A stretch of 64,000 nt of DNA from NCBI GenBank assembly GCA_947503305.1, contig CANNDF010000003.1:558001-622000 (forward strand), given 5' to 3'. The notes beneath the pieces are model-generated. The model did not search any database, had not been told where the DNA came from, and worked only from the letters and a program-made list of their open reading frames with translations. Source of the stretch: an uncultured Dokdonia sp. (GTDB lineage: Bacteria > Bacteroidota > Bacteroidia > Flavobacteriales > Flavobacteriaceae). The number at the start of each line of letters is the position of its first letter. The stretch's first letter is position 1. Shown one piece after another: positions 1 to 8,952 of this stretch. The position numbers were made by a program, and so were the translations under genes.

Positions 1-1331
1 TACTATTTATAGGAATTTCAATTATTGTTATAGGCATTTTAAGCCTTGTTTTAAAACCTTTCTTACCTTCTATTAAACTATTGAACTGGTTTAATCCCAA
101 AAAAAGTATACAAATCATTGCAGTAGGAATATTCATGAGTATTTTCTCAGGAGTGTTCTTTTATGCAGAACCAGGTACAGCCTATGCTGTACAATATCCT
201 TGGGGAGGGCAAAAAGCAGTTTTCAGACAAGGTATTAACACAAAGATGTGGGGACGTCTTATTCCAATTCAATTTGAATTACCTATTAAATATGTAATTC
301 CAAACGCTGATGGGAAGTTAGGAGAACAGAGCAAATATGCTTATGTTCAAAAATCTAATGAATGGGAATTTAATGATGCTGTAAAAGGAAAAATTGCAAC
401 TTCAGTTGTATTGAGTATTCGTATTTCAGACGAAGAGCAATTCCTTTCTGTAGCAGATCGTAATAAAACAGAAAGAAATCTTGTATACTCTCGTATTGTT
501 CCTAATATAGATCAAGCCATAAAAAACACATGTAAGCTCATGGCAGCACAAGATTATATCTCTGGGCAAGCAGCAGATTTTGATCGTTATTTTCAAGATC
601 AATTAGAAAATGGTATGTATGTTCTCGAAGAATTTATTTTAGAGGAAAATCCAGAAATAATCGGAGACAGTACGACCATACGTAAAGTTGTAAATCGTAG
701 AGGAAAGCAAAAACGATTCCGTATAAAAGTACGTGATGGAGAACCTATTCGTGTCAATGGTAACTCTTTAAAATCATATGGTCTTACTGTAATTCAAGCA
801 GTTGTCAATGAAATAGACTGGGAAGATACTTTTGATAAACGGTTACAATTACAAAAAGAAGAAGTAGCACAAACACAATTAGAAAAACAACAGGCAGAAC
901 GTGAGTTTTACAGAGCTCAGAAAGAAAAAGCAAAAGGAGAAGCAGAAAAGGCAAAAGAAAGAGCTCGTTTAGAAAAAGAGCAAATACAACAAACCATTAC
1001 TGCGGAAACCGAAGCAAAGGTCGCCGAGTTTAATCTAACAAAAGAAAAAAAGCAATTTGAAGTTGAGCAATTTAAAGCAAAAAGTAAAAAAGTGGCAGCA
1101 GATGCTCAGTATTATGAAAATGCAAAATTAGTAAGTGCTGGACTTACTCCGCAGGAACGCGCTGAGTGGGATTATAGAACATCGGTAGATGTAGCTAGAG
1201 AAATTAAATCTTTAAAACTACCCGAAATTTATATAGAAGGTACTCAAGATAAAAGCTCTGATAGCAATTTATTACAATCGCTAATAGGAGCAGATCTCGC
1301 TAAAAAAATGATGAATACTAAGAAAAACTAA
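1..1331 (+). CDS. SPFH/band-7 (prohibitin-like) membrane protein, 5' partial
   Basis: The frame is open to the left edge, so the gene starts upstream of the window; a TTG at 81 is not a credible start because a hydrophobic helix is already encoded at about 6-65. A second helix follows at about 110-170, then an SPFH-type domain (AEPGTAYAV, GRLIPIQFELP, SVVLSIRISDEEQF, RNLVYSRIVPNIDQAI). The C-terminal third, about 850-1130, is a charged coiled coil rich in Glu, Lys, Gln and Ala, as in flotillin/prohibitin-like proteins, which oligomerise on membranes. The exact subfamily is not clear. A hairpin follows the stop, and the next gene (ytxJ) is convergent. No operon partner is visible inside the window. 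Confidence 0.8.
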   Translation, partial: LFIGISIIVIGILSLVLKPFLPSIKLLNWFNPKKSIQIIAVGIFMSIFSGVFFYAEPGTAYAVQYPWGGQKAVFRQGINTKMWGRLIPIQFELPIKYVIPNADGKLGEQSKYAYVQKSNEWEFNDAVKGKIATSVVLSIRISDEEQFLSVADRNKTERNLVYSRIVPNIDQAIKNTCKLMAAQDYISGQAADFDRYFQDQLENGMYVLEEFILEENPEIIGDSTTIRKVVNRRGKQKRFRIKVRDGEPIRVNGNSLKSYGLTVIQAVVNEIDWEDTFDKRLQLQKEEVAQTQLEKQQAEREFYRAQKEKAKGEAEKAKERARLEKEQIQQTITAETEAKVAEFNLTKEKKQFEVEQFKAKSKKVAADAQYYENAKLVSAGLTPQERAEWDYRTSVDVAREIKSLKLPEIYIEGTQDKSSDSNLLQSLIGADLAKKMMNTKKN

Positions 1332-1358
1332 TCTATTGCGTTTTCTAGATTAGTTGAT

Positions 1359-1395
1359 AACCTCTCAAGCTCTTGATCAGATTTGGGAGGTTTTT
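1359..1395 (+). terminator. Terminator after the SPFH gene
   Basis: AACCTC (1359-1364) pairs with GAGGTT (1387-1392) and a T-run ends the element. It lies between two convergent genes, 28 bases after the SPFH stop. The inner part can form a weak second stem, TCAAG/CTTGA. Confidence 0.5.
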
Positions 1396-1405
1396 CATAT
1401 ACACT

Positions 1406-1801
1406 TTATAGATATGTTTTTAAAGCACCTGCAGTAATTGCTCCATGAGAATCTGCATATACAGCAGTACCATTTTTAATAACTAGTAATTGAGGACTCT
1501 GGTGTATTACTTGAAAACGATATCCTACTTCATCAGAAACATCTCTATATGCTTTTAAGTCTAAATAGTATAGATCCATTTGTGTAGGGTCAATATCATA
1601 TTGAGATTCAAACTGTCTAATTACCATACGACTGATCCCACAAGTGGTAGAATGTTTAAAAATAGCTACTGGCCTGGATTTTGAATCCTCAACAATAGCA
1701 TCTAGCTGCTCTAACGTTCTAAGTTGTTGCCATGGTAAAGGTGTACGTTCTTCCTTAGGGTGTTCATCCCCTCCATTAAAAAGTTTATTTAAAAATCCCA
1801 T
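1406..1801 (-). CDS. ytxJ: Bacillithiol-system monothiol bacilliredoxin YtxJ
   Basis: This 131-residue thioredoxin-fold protein has a single active-site cysteine, C54, in FKHSTTCGISRMV, where thioredoxins have CxxC. The pattern, the length and the later HQSPQLLVIKNG segment (the cis-Pro region) match the YtxJ/DUF2847 family. That family is associated with de-bacillithiolation in organisms that use bacillithiol. It has no signal peptide, so it acts in the cytoplasm. It is transcribed alone from a near-consensus promoter and converges on the SPFH gene. Confidence 0.85.
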   Translation of the reverse strand: MGFLNKLFNGGDEHPKEERTPLPWQQLRTLEQLDAIVEDSKSRPVAIFKHSTTCGISRMVIRQFESQYDIDPTQMDLYYLDLKAYRDVSDEVGYRFQVIHQSPQLLVIKNGTAVYADSHGAITAGALKTYL

Positions 1802-1817
1802 ACTATTTATTTTAATG

Positions 1818-1825
1818 CAAAGATA
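1818..1825 (-). promoter_or_regulatory. -7 promoter element for ytxJ (TATCTTTG)
   Basis: Read on the minus strand the bases are TATCTTTG, an exact fit to the Bacteroidota -7 box TAnnTTTG, 16 bases before the ytxJ ATG. No clear -33 TTG was found at the usual distance. Confidence 0.5.
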
Positions 1826-1906
1826 GTCGTTTGAAAAAGGAGATACTTACTCTAATAAACGACATAAACGAGAATGAAAACAGTATCCTGCTACAGCATC
1901 CTGAAT

Positions 1907-1950
1907 TGACAAAAAGTCACTAAAAACAAAGGCTTTACAGACATTTTGTC
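1907..1950 (+). promoter_or_regulatory. Two GACA-type inverted repeats upstream of clpB
   Basis: TGAC-AAAAA-GTCA (1907-1919) and GACA-TTT-TGTC (1940-1950) lie about 90-130 bases before the clpB start. Two short dyads upstream of a chaperone gene could be a stress-regulator site. No regulator is identified and the repeats are short enough to be chance. Confidence 0.25.
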
Positions 1951-1983
1951 TTGTAGTGTTGATTGGAATACGTTTTGACTTAT

Positions 1984-1997
1984 GCTTTCGCGAAAGC
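1984..1997. repeat. Dispersed palindrome GCTTTCGCGAAAGC, intergenic copy
   Basis: An exact copy, 41 bases upstream of the clpB start, in a position that should be within or close to the 5' untranslated region. Confidence 0.85.
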
Positions 1998-2038
1998 GGT
2001 CTTTAAAGTAATGCAAAAGACCTAAATCTTATAAAATT

Positions 2039-4645
2039 ATGAACTTTAATAAGTACACTATAAAATCGCAAGAAGTCATCCAGCAAGCACAGCAACTTGC
2101 ACAGGAGTTAGGACATCAACAGATTGAAAACGAGCATATTTTCAAAGCAATCCTTGAAGTCGATGAGAATGTAACCCCGTTTTTATTGCAGAAATTGGAT
2201 GTAAACATTCCATTATTACAACAAATATTAGAAAGTACACTTAGTAGTTTTTCAAAAGTCTCAGGATCAGATCTAATGGTATCTAGAGAAGCAGGTAAAG
2301 CTATAAATGATGCAAGTATCATTGCCAAAAACATGAATGATGAGTATGTATCTATAGAGCACTTACTACTTGCTATTTTTAAAACGAAAAGTAAAATTGC
2401 TCAAATCTTAAAAGATCAAGGAGTTACAGAGAAAGACTTAAAAGCAGCTATTGAAGAACTACGCAAAGGAGATCGAGTCACTTCTCAAAATGTTGAAGAA
2501 ACCTACAACGCCCTTACTAAATACGCAAAAAATCTTAATCAACTTGCAAAGGATGGAAAACTAGATCCAGTGATTGGAAGAGATGAAGAAATTCGTCGTA
2601 TTCTTCAAATCCTGTCCAGAAGAACAAAAAATAATCCTATACTCGTAGGTGAACCAGGAACAGGAAAAACAGCCATTGCAGAAGGGCTTGCTCATAGAAT
2701 TATAGATGGAGATATTCCAGAAAATTTACAGCAGAAACAAATTTTTGCTTTGGATATGGGCGCCTTGATTGCAGGTGCAAAATTCAAAGGAGAATTTGAA
2801 GAGCGATTAAAATCTGTAATCAAAGAAGTAACAACTAGCGATGGAGATATCGTATTGTTTATCGATGAAATTCATACCCTAGTAGGTGCCGGAGGAGGAC
2901 AAGGCGCTATGGATGCCGCAAATATATTAAAACCCGCATTGGCTCGTGGAGATCTAAGAGCAATCGGAGCTACAACCTTAGATGAATACCAAAAATACTT
3001 TGAGCAAGATAAAGCGCTCGAACGTCGATTTCAAAAAGTATTAGTCGACGAGCCAGACACAGAAAGTGCTATATCCATCCTACGAGGAATTAAAGATAAA
3101 TATGAAACACATCATAAAGTACGTATCAAAGACGATGCAATTATTGCTGCTGTAGAACTTTCTCAACGTTATATTACAAGTCGTTTCCTGCCAGATAAAG
3201 CCATAGATCTTATGGATGAAGCAGCTGCCAAAATGCGTATGGAAATCAACTCTAAACCAGAAGAACTAGATGTACTAGATCGCAAAGTCATGCAATTAGA
3301 AATTGAGATCGAAGCTATAAAACGTGAAAAAGACGAGACAAAACTCAAAAGTTTGTACGCAGAATTATCAGAAATCAAAGAAGCACGTAATGAAATTCAT
3401 GCAAAATGGCTCTCAGAAAAAGAAGTTGTAGAACGTGTACAAACAACAAAATCTGATATAGAAAACTATAAGTTAGAAGCAGAAAAAGCAGAACGGGAAG
3501 GAGATTATGGACTTGTTGCCGAATTGCGTTATGGAAAAATAAAAGATGCTCAAGAACGTCTAGAAAAACTTCAAAAAGAGCTCATAGCACAACAAGAAAC
3601 TGCATTAATAAAAGAAGAAGTCACCAGTGAAGATATTGCAGAAGTAGTTGCTAAATGGACAGGAATTCCAGTTACAAAAATGCTACAAAGCGAACGTGAG
3701 AAGCTTTTACAACTAGAGTCAGAATTGCATAAACGAGTAGTAGGGCAAGAAGAAGCTATCATAGCCGTAAGTGATGCTGTGCGCCGTAGTCGAGCAGGAC
3801 TCCAAGATCAACGTAAACCCATAGGCTCTTTCTTGTTTTTAGGAACTACAGGCGTAGGAAAAACCGAACTTGCCAAAGCACTTGCAGAATATCTCTTTGA
3901 TGATGAAAGTGCAATGACACGTATTGATATGAGTGAATATCAAGAGAGTCACAGTGTAAGTAGGCTTGTAGGAGCACCTCCTGGATATGTAGGCTACGAT
4001 GAAGGAGGACAACTCACAGAAGCAGTACGACGCAAACCCTACTCTGTTGTATTACTAGATGAGATCGAAAAAGCACACCCAGATACTTTTAATGTGCTCT
4101 TACAAGTACTTGATGAAGGAAGGCTTACTGATAATAAAGGTCGTTCGGCAGATTTTCGTAATGCTATTATAATCATGACATCAAATATAGGAAGTCATAT
4201 TATTAAAGAACGATTTGAAGCCATTCCCGATATGGACAGTGCCATTGAAGCGGCAAGAGTAGATGTATTGGGTCTCTTAAAACAAAGTGTACGACCCGAA
4301 TTCCTTAATCGTATAGATGATATTATTATGTTTACTCCGCTTACGCGAAAAAACATACGGAATATTGTAAAACTACAGTTTAAAGGAATCAAAAAAATGC
4401 TGCATGAACAAGGCATTACTCTAGATGCTACTAAACAAGCTATAGATTTCTTAGCCGAAAAAGGCTTTCAACCAGAATACGGAGCACGCCCAGTAAAACG
4501 TACTATACAAAGAGAGGTGTTAAACCAACTTTCCAAAGAAATTTTGGGAGGTACTATCACTACAAATAGTATCATACTTTTAGATGCTTTTGACAATACA
4601 TTAGTATTCAGGAATCAAGACGAATTAACTGGAGAAGAAGAATAG
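2039..4645 (+). CDS. clpB: ATP-dependent chaperone ClpB (disaggregase)
   Basis: A full-length 868-residue Hsp100 protein. The N-domain starts MNFNKYTIKSQEVIQQAQ. AAA+ module 1 has Walker A GEPGTGKT at residues 204-211 and Walker B LFIDEIHT. A coiled-coil middle domain covers roughly 400-530, which separates ClpB from ClpA and ClpC. Module 2 has Walker A GTTGVGKT at 602-609, the pore segment SRLVGAPPGYVGY and Walker B VLLDEIEKAHP. With DnaK it extracts polypeptides from aggregates. It is monocistronic, with its own terminator downstream and a 237-base upstream region holding short dyads and one dispersed palindrome. Confidence 0.97.
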   Translation: MNFNKYTIKSQEVIQQAQQLAQELGHQQIENEHIFKAILEVDENVTPFLLQKLDVNIPLLQQILESTLSSFSKVSGSDLMVSREAGKAINDASIIAKNMNDEYVSIEHLLLAIFKTKSKIAQILKDQGVTEKDLKAAIEELRKGDRVTSQNVEETYNALTKYAKNLNQLAKDGKLDPVIGRDEEIRRILQILSRRTKNNPILVGEPGTGKTAIAEGLAHRIIDGDIPENLQQKQIFALDMGALIAGAKFKGEFEERLKSVIKEVTTSDGDIVLFIDEIHTLVGAGGGQGAMDAANILKPALARGDLRAIGATTLDEYQKYFEQDKALERRFQKVLVDEPDTESAISILRGIKDKYETHHKVRIKDDAIIAAVELSQRYITSRFLPDKAIDLMDEAAAKMRMEINSKPEELDVLDRKVMQLEIEIEAIKREKDETKLKSLYAELSEIKEARNEIHAKWLSEKEVVERVQTTKSDIENYKLEAEKAEREGDYGLVAELRYGKIKDAQERLEKLQKELIAQQETALIKEEVTSEDIAEVVAKWTGIPVTKMLQSEREKLLQLESELHKRVVGQEEAIIAVSDAVRRSRAGLQDQRKPIGSFLFLGTTGVGKTELAKALAEYLFDDESAMTRIDMSEYQESHSVSRLVGAPPGYVGYDEGGQLTEAVRRKPYSVVLLDEIEKAHPDTFNVLLQVLDEGRLTDNKGRSADFRNAIIIMTSNIGSHIIKERFEAIPDMDSAIEAARVDVLGLLKQSVRPEFLNRIDDIIMFTPLTRKNIRNIVKLQFKGIKKMLHEQGITLDATKQAIDFLAEKGFQPEYGARPVKRTIQREVLNQLSKEILGGTITTNSIILLDAFDNTLVFRNQDELTGEEE

Positions 4646-4672
4646 TTTAATTATATAAAATACAAGAATTAT

Positions 4673-4697
4673 AAGCACTCCCTGGAGTGCTTTTTTG
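4673..4697 (+). terminator. Rho-independent terminator after clpB
   Basis: AAGCACTC pairs with GAGTGCTT around a four-base loop, followed directly by a T-run, 28 bases after the clpB stop. Confidence 0.85.
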
Positions 4698-4777
4698 TTT
4701 TATAAATAAAAAAAAAATCGTGTAACAAATCCTCTCCTCAATCTTCTTAATAACTACATCAATCAAAATCAATACAT

Positions 4778-5470
4778 ATGAAACTAACTCAAAATTCAGG
4801 GAGAGTCTTTGGATTGCTTTTCCTTTTAACTTCTATAGCAGGAGGTGTGGGCACAGCATTTAGAGGACTTTCTTCAGGAGCTCCATCAACAACCACAACA
4901 TTTTTAAAAGAAGTCTTCGAAAATACTTCTCAAATGAAACAAGCCATAGGCCTAGATATGTTAAGTACAGTCTTGGCGCTTTGTATGGTTATATTTTTAT
5001 ATCCCTATGTCAAAAAACATAATCAGCGTGTAGCATCGGGGTATCTCGCCATCGGAATAATTAATTCTGGAGTAATAACCATAAGTAACATCTTCCATTT
5101 TGCATTGCTTGCTATAAGTGCTAATTATATGGATACGACTCCTGTAGACGCATCTTATTATACAGTGGTAAGTCATATGCTATATGAGAGTTATTATTCA
5201 GCACATTTTATAACTCTTATACTTTTCAGCATTGGTAACTTCATACTAATGTATTACTTCTTTAAGACACATATAATTCCTAAAGTATTAGTCATATGGG
5301 GATTCTTAGCAAATTTTTTAGTGTTTCTAGGAGGGCTCTTCCAACTTGCAGATATCAGTGTGTCTGGTTACCTCTTTGTTCAAAATGGAATTTATATCTT
5401 AATTTTTATTATCTGGTTACTAATTAAAGGGTTTTCAGTAAAGAACTCTTTTTATGAAGAAGCTGTATAG
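4778..5470 (+). CDS. DUF4386 family integral membrane protein
   Basis: The 230-residue protein has about six hydrophobic helices. The opening (SGRVFGLLFLLTSIAGGVGTAFRG), the LSTVLALCMVIFLYPYVKK helix and the PKVLVIWGFLANFLVFLGG helix fit the DUF4386 family of unknown function, often annotated as a putative membrane sensor or permease. It begins after an A-rich leader, is flanked on both sides by terminators and so is probably transcribed alone. No catalytic motif is visible. Confidence 0.75.
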   Translation: MKLTQNSGRVFGLLFLLTSIAGGVGTAFRGLSSGAPSTTTTFLKEVFENTSQMKQAIGLDMLSTVLALCMVIFLYPYVKKHNQRVASGYLAIGIINSGVITISNIFHFALLAISANYMDTTPVDASYYTVVSHMLYESYYSAHFITLILFSIGNFILMYYFFKTHIIPKVLVIWGFLANFLVFLGGLFQLADISVSGYLFVQNGIYILIFIIWLLIKGFSVKNSFYEEAV

Positions 5471-5545
5471 GTTTTAAGCTATTTATTATTAAAGAACTAT
5501 CGTTGATCAAACATTATCGATATCTACTTTGAAATCGTATTTATA

Positions 5546-5586
5546 AAAAATACTACTTATTATTTGAGATAATAAGTAGTATTTTT
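5546..5586 (+). terminator. Strong hairpin terminator after the DUF4386 gene
   Basis: A perfect 18-bp stem, 5546-5563 with 5569-5586, encloses the loop TTGAG and ends in Ts. The A and T ends of the stem make it usable from either strand. The next gene starts 34 bases later and must have its promoter in or just after this hairpin. Confidence 0.85.
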
Positions 5587-5620
5587 ACCCTACTTCTAAA
5601 AATATAGTAGTAGGACCATT

Positions 5621-6673
5621 ATGGTAGTTAAAATATATCCCGAGATTAATAAGGTGTATTTTATAGAAGAATACACGCTTTTTCATATTCTCAATGGAAA
5701 AGGGGGGATCGAAGTAGACTTTAAAACCTATTATGATTGGGAAGACAAGGCTATTTATTTAGAAAAAGGGCAATACATTAAATTCTTATCTGAAGACTTT
5801 ATAGTTCGGAAAATAGAATTTCCAAGTCAGGAAAAATTTCAGAATCAAGAAGTACGAGTCTTATTTAAGCATCTGATTTCTCTGGGTTATATCAATCTCA
5901 TGGAATGCGAAGAATGTCATCGTTATCTATCCAAAACTGCTTTTTCAGATACGACCAGTGATATTCTAGATATTTCTTCAAAACAATGGTTTTGGCAAAA
6001 TCCTTTTCACGCTAGTAAGGAAGAATATCAGATTATCTTTGATATGAAAGATATTATAGATAAAGAATTTTCAAACCACCTTACTAATGCAGATTTAACA
6101 AGTCTTATCAATCAAAACGGATATGATGCACAGGCTTTATTAAAATCAAAAATCGGACTCTCAGCAAAAACCCTTCTGGGTAAAAAAAGACTCATCGAAA
6201 GTCAAAAAGAAATAGCATTTACAGATAAAAATATTCAAGAAGTCTCATATGATTTAGGGTTTACTGACCCAGCATATTTTAATAGAGTGTTTAAAAATAA
6301 CATTGGGTTAACCCCAAAAGAATTTAGAGAAAGTTTTGATTTTGAAAAAAGGGATCAGTTTTCTCAAGACATTTTGGAACTATTAAAAACACATCATACC
6401 TCTGAGCGTTCACTGAGTTTTTATGCAGATCAAATGAATCTATCTATAAAGACATTATCCAAAAAAGTGAAACAAAAAATGAATACCTCATTAGGGCAAC
6501 TCATACGCCTAGAGCTTATCAATACTGCAAAAATGATGCTTCTTAATGAGTATCCTATACACACAGTTGCCGTACGGTTAGGTTTTGAAGAATCAAATCA
6601 TTTTTCAAGATTTTTCAAACACTATGCAGGCATTTCTCCTTCTGAATTCAAAAACAAAAAGTCCAATCTTTAG
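5621..6673 (+). CDS. AraC-family regulator with two tandem HTH domains
   Basis: This 350-residue protein carries two separate AraC/HTH_18 domains. The first, about residues 150-245, contains KNIQEVSYDLGFTDPAYFNR and NIGLTPKEFRES. The second, about 255-345, contains YPIHTVAVRLGFEESNHFSR and YAGISPSEFKN. Both have the second-HTH signature (LGF..xxxFxRxFK, G.(S/T)P.E(F)), and each is preceded by a first-helix segment. Residues 1-145 lack a recognisable ligand-binding fold. A single AraC protein normally has one bipartite HTH module, so this one may contact two half-sites as a monomer. It lies 79 bases upstream of the NTF2-like and YHS genes on the same strand, which are possible targets. Confidence 0.85.
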   Translation: MVVKIYPEINKVYFIEEYTLFHILNGKGGIEVDFKTYYDWEDKAIYLEKGQYIKFLSEDFIVRKIEFPSQEKFQNQEVRVLFKHLISLGYINLMECEECHRYLSKTAFSDTTSDILDISSKQWFWQNPFHASKEEYQIIFDMKDIIDKEFSNHLTNADLTSLINQNGYDAQALLKSKIGLSAKTLLGKKRLIESQKEIAFTDKNIQEVSYDLGFTDPAYFNRVFKNNIGLTPKEFRESFDFEKRDQFSQDILELLKTHHTSERSLSFYADQMNLSIKTLSKKVKQKMNTSLGQLIRLELINTAKMMLLNEYPIHTVAVRLGFEESNHFSRFFKHYAGISPSEFKNKKSNL

Positions 6674-6752
6674 TCTTTTTTTGGTATCTCTTTTTCTACA
6701 CTATTGATTGAATTTTGCAGTGTAATTATTAATTCACTTAAAAATTTAAACA

Positions 6753-7106
6753 ATGAATATTAAAGAAAATGTATTAAAAATGGATGCTGTAGTAAGCACA
6801 GGTGCTATAGTAGATGCTGTAAAAGAATTCTTTGCAGAAAATGCTACAACCGCTGATTACGGTGATAACGCTACCACTAATAAATCTCAAATGGTAGAAA
6901 AAATGGAAGGATTTGCTGGATCTATAGCTGCAGTAAATGGAATTACACATCATCATTCTATTGTAGACGGAAACGTATCTGCATCAGAATTTACTTTTGA
7001 TTTTGATATGAAAGACGGTAGTAAAATATACTGGCATGAAATCATTCGTAGAATATGGAATGACGAAGGAAAAGTAATTCAGGAAGAATACTTCAATGCC
7101 GAATAA
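6753..7106 (+). CDS. NTF2-like/SnoaL-like protein
   Basis: A 117-residue protein of the cone-shaped NTF2/SnoaL fold: an N-terminal helix with VKEFFAENATTADYGDNAT, a loop of HHHSIVDGNVSASEFTFDFD, then strands ending IIRRIWNDEGKVIQEEYFN. Small stand-alone members are usually of unknown substrate or act as isomerase-like folds, so no reaction is assigned. It has no signal peptide. It starts after an A-rich leader and is followed 30 bases later by the secreted YHS protein, probably as one transcript. Confidence 0.75.
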   Translation: MNIKENVLKMDAVVSTGAIVDAVKEFFAENATTADYGDNATTNKSQMVEKMEGFAGSIAAVNGITHHHSIVDGNVSASEFTFDFDMKDGSKIYWHEIIRRIWNDEGKVIQEEYFNAE

Positions 7107-7136
7107 AAATAAAATTAACAAATAAAATATATAACA

Positions 7137-7607
7137 ATGAATATTATAAAATCAACCTTCGTCTTAGTCGCATTTTTATTGAGTACAACTTTAATTGCTC
7201 AGGATAAAATGGCAAACAATATAGATAACAGTAATATCGCGCTACAGGGATACAGTCCTGTCTCATATCTGGACTTAGGGCTAGCTCAAAAAGGGAACAA
7301 AAGCTTTAAATCAGAATACCAGAAGATTACCTATTATTTTACCTCAGCAGACCAGAAAGCAACCTTTGACAAAAATCCATCAAAATACCTACCTCAATAT
7401 GGCGGTTTCTGCGCTTTCGGGACCTATGCTGGTGCAAAATTTAGAGTAGATCCTAACAAGTTTTTAGTAAAAGATGGCAAATACTATCTCTATCTTAATA
7501 ATGTAGAGCTTGATGCATTACAATTATGGCACGCAGAAAATAATCATAGTAAATTAGTAAATACTGCGAATGCTAATTGGAAAAAATTACAAAAGACACA
7601 TAATTAA
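7137..7607 (+). CDS. Secreted YHS-domain protein
   Basis: A signal peptide (MNIIKSTFVLVAFLLSTTLIAQ) precedes a 156-residue protein with a single YHS-like domain: ALQGYSPVSYLDLG, then TYYFTSADQKATFDKNPSKYLPQYGGFCAFG with one cysteine, C92. YHS domains are small folds tied to metal handling or to sensing in larger proteins; secreted single-domain forms like this one are common in Bacteroidota and their function is not settled. It probably forms a unit with the preceding NTF2-like gene. The terminator for this unit lies inside the 3' end of argH. Confidence 0.8.
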   Translation: MNIIKSTFVLVAFLLSTTLIAQDKMANNIDNSNIALQGYSPVSYLDLGLAQKGNKSFKSEYQKITYYFTSADQKATFDKNPSKYLPQYGGFCAFGTYAGAKFRVDPNKFLVKDGKYYLYLNNVELDALQLWHAENNHSKLVNTANANWKKLQKTHN

Positions 7608-7629
7608 GGAATCCTTCTTTCTAATAGCT

Positions 7630-7666
7630 AAGGGAGCATATAAATTTATGACTCCCTTATTTTTTG
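7630..7666 (+). terminator. Terminator for the plus-strand YHS unit, inside the argH 3' end
   Basis: AAGGGAGCATA pairs with TATG-A-CTCCCTT, followed by ATTTTTTG on the plus strand. The argH stop codon (7646-7648, minus) is within this hairpin. The minus-strand reading has no T-run after the stem, so it serves the plus-strand unit only. Confidence 0.6.
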
Positions 7667-8938
7667 CTTATCGAACTTATATTGGATTTTATCCAAACAC
7701 AAATGATGTATACTTCCTATATGCGTATGTGCCTTTGTATCTACACTTCCAAAAGTCCCATCGGCTACTTGAGCTCCTACAATTTGATAAGCTTCTCTAA
7801 ATGGGATTCCAGACACTACCAAATCATTAATAGCATCTACTGTAAATAAGTGTTGATATTTAGGTTGAGATAAGTCTATTTTTTGCACCTGCACCTGAGC
7901 TATAGCAAAATTAAAAATGTCCAGCACTACTTTAATATTTTCTACAGCCTTAATACTATTCTCTTTTAATAATTGAAAATCTCTGTGATAACCACTAGGC
8001 AAATTATTTGTAAGTAAAACCATTTCAGAAGGAATAGATTGCAACTGATTGCATTTCCCTCTCAAAAGTTCAAATACATCCGGATTTTTTTTATGAGGCA
8101 TAATACTGCTTCCTGTCGTCAGATTATCTGGGAAAGAGATAAACCCTAAATCCTGACTGTTATACAAACAGATATCCATAGCAAATCGACCTAGTGTATT
8201 AGCAATATTTGCAATCGCTTGAGTCACGGTACGTTCACTCTTCCCTCTCCCTAATTGCGCAGCAACTACATTATACTTTAAATCTTTAAATCCTAATAAT
8301 TGTGTTGTAAGTTCTCGATCAATAGGAAAACTAGAGCCATAACCCGCCGCACTTCCTAAAGGATTTTGATCTACTACTTTCTGAGCCCCTTTCAAAAGGT
8401 ATATATCATCTATTAATACTTCTGCATAAGCACTAAACCATAACCCAAAAGAAGATGGCATAGCCACTTGTAAATGTGTATATCCAGGAAGTAATTCTTC
8501 CTTATACCTAGCTGCCAGTTCAAGCAAGGTATCAAATAGGGTTTCTATTAATATACGTACCTCTGACAATTGTTCTTTAAAGTATAACTGAAGAGCTACT
8601 AAAACCTGATCATTACGAGATCTCGCTGTATGTATCTTTTTACCAGTATCTCCTAATGCTTTGACCAATTCATATTCAATTTTTGAATGTACATCTTCAA
8701 AAGAGGCTTCAATCTTAAAAGTGCCTTGATCTACCATAGCAAGCATACGGTCTAATTCTATACATAATGCATTACATTCATCTTCAGTAATAATAGTAAT
8801 AGCCTGTAGCATTTGTGCATGGGCTTTACTTGCCAATAAATCATATTTGGCAATATGGATGTCTATTTCTCTATCATTACCAACAGTAAATGTTTCGATT
8901 TTTTTATGTGTTGGTATTCCTTTTTCCCAGAGTTTCAT
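7646..8938 (-). CDS. argH: Argininosuccinate lyase
   Basis: This 430-residue member of the fumarase/aspartase superfamily splits argininosuccinate to arginine and fumarate, the last step of arginine synthesis. The superfamily signature GSSIMPHKKNP is at about residues 275-285, and the conserved TARSRNDQV and GYTHLQVAMP segments are present. It is a little shorter than the roughly 460 residues of many homologues, mostly at the C-terminus. It is the last gene of the arginine operon, 14 bases after argE. Confidence 0.95.
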   Translation of the reverse strand: MKLWEKGIPTHKKIETFTVGNDREIDIHIAKYDLLASKAHAQMLQAITIITEDECNALCIELDRMLAMVDQGTFKIEASFEDVHSKIEYELVKALGDTGKKIHTARSRNDQVLVALQLYFKEQLSEVRILIETLFDTLLELAARYKEELLPGYTHLQVAMPSSFGLWFSAYAEVLIDDIYLLKGAQKVVDQNPLGSAAGYGSSFPIDRELTTQLLGFKDLKYNVVAAQLGRGKSERTVTQAIANIANTLGRFAMDICLYNSQDLGFISFPDNLTTGSSIMPHKKNPDVFELLRGKCNQLQSIPSEMVLLTNNLPSGYHRDFQLLKENSIKAVENIKVVLDIFNFAIAQVQVQKIDLSQPKYQHLFTVDAINDLVVSGIPFREAYQIVGAQVADGTFGSVDTKAHTHIGSIHHLCLDKIQYKFDKQKIRES

Positions 8939-8952
8939 ACAGTAATAGATTT

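Noticed and set aside
7570-7800. Plus-strand ORF overlapping the YHS and argH ends
   Set aside because: It is antisense to argH for most of its length and lacks a start context or a recognisable protein.
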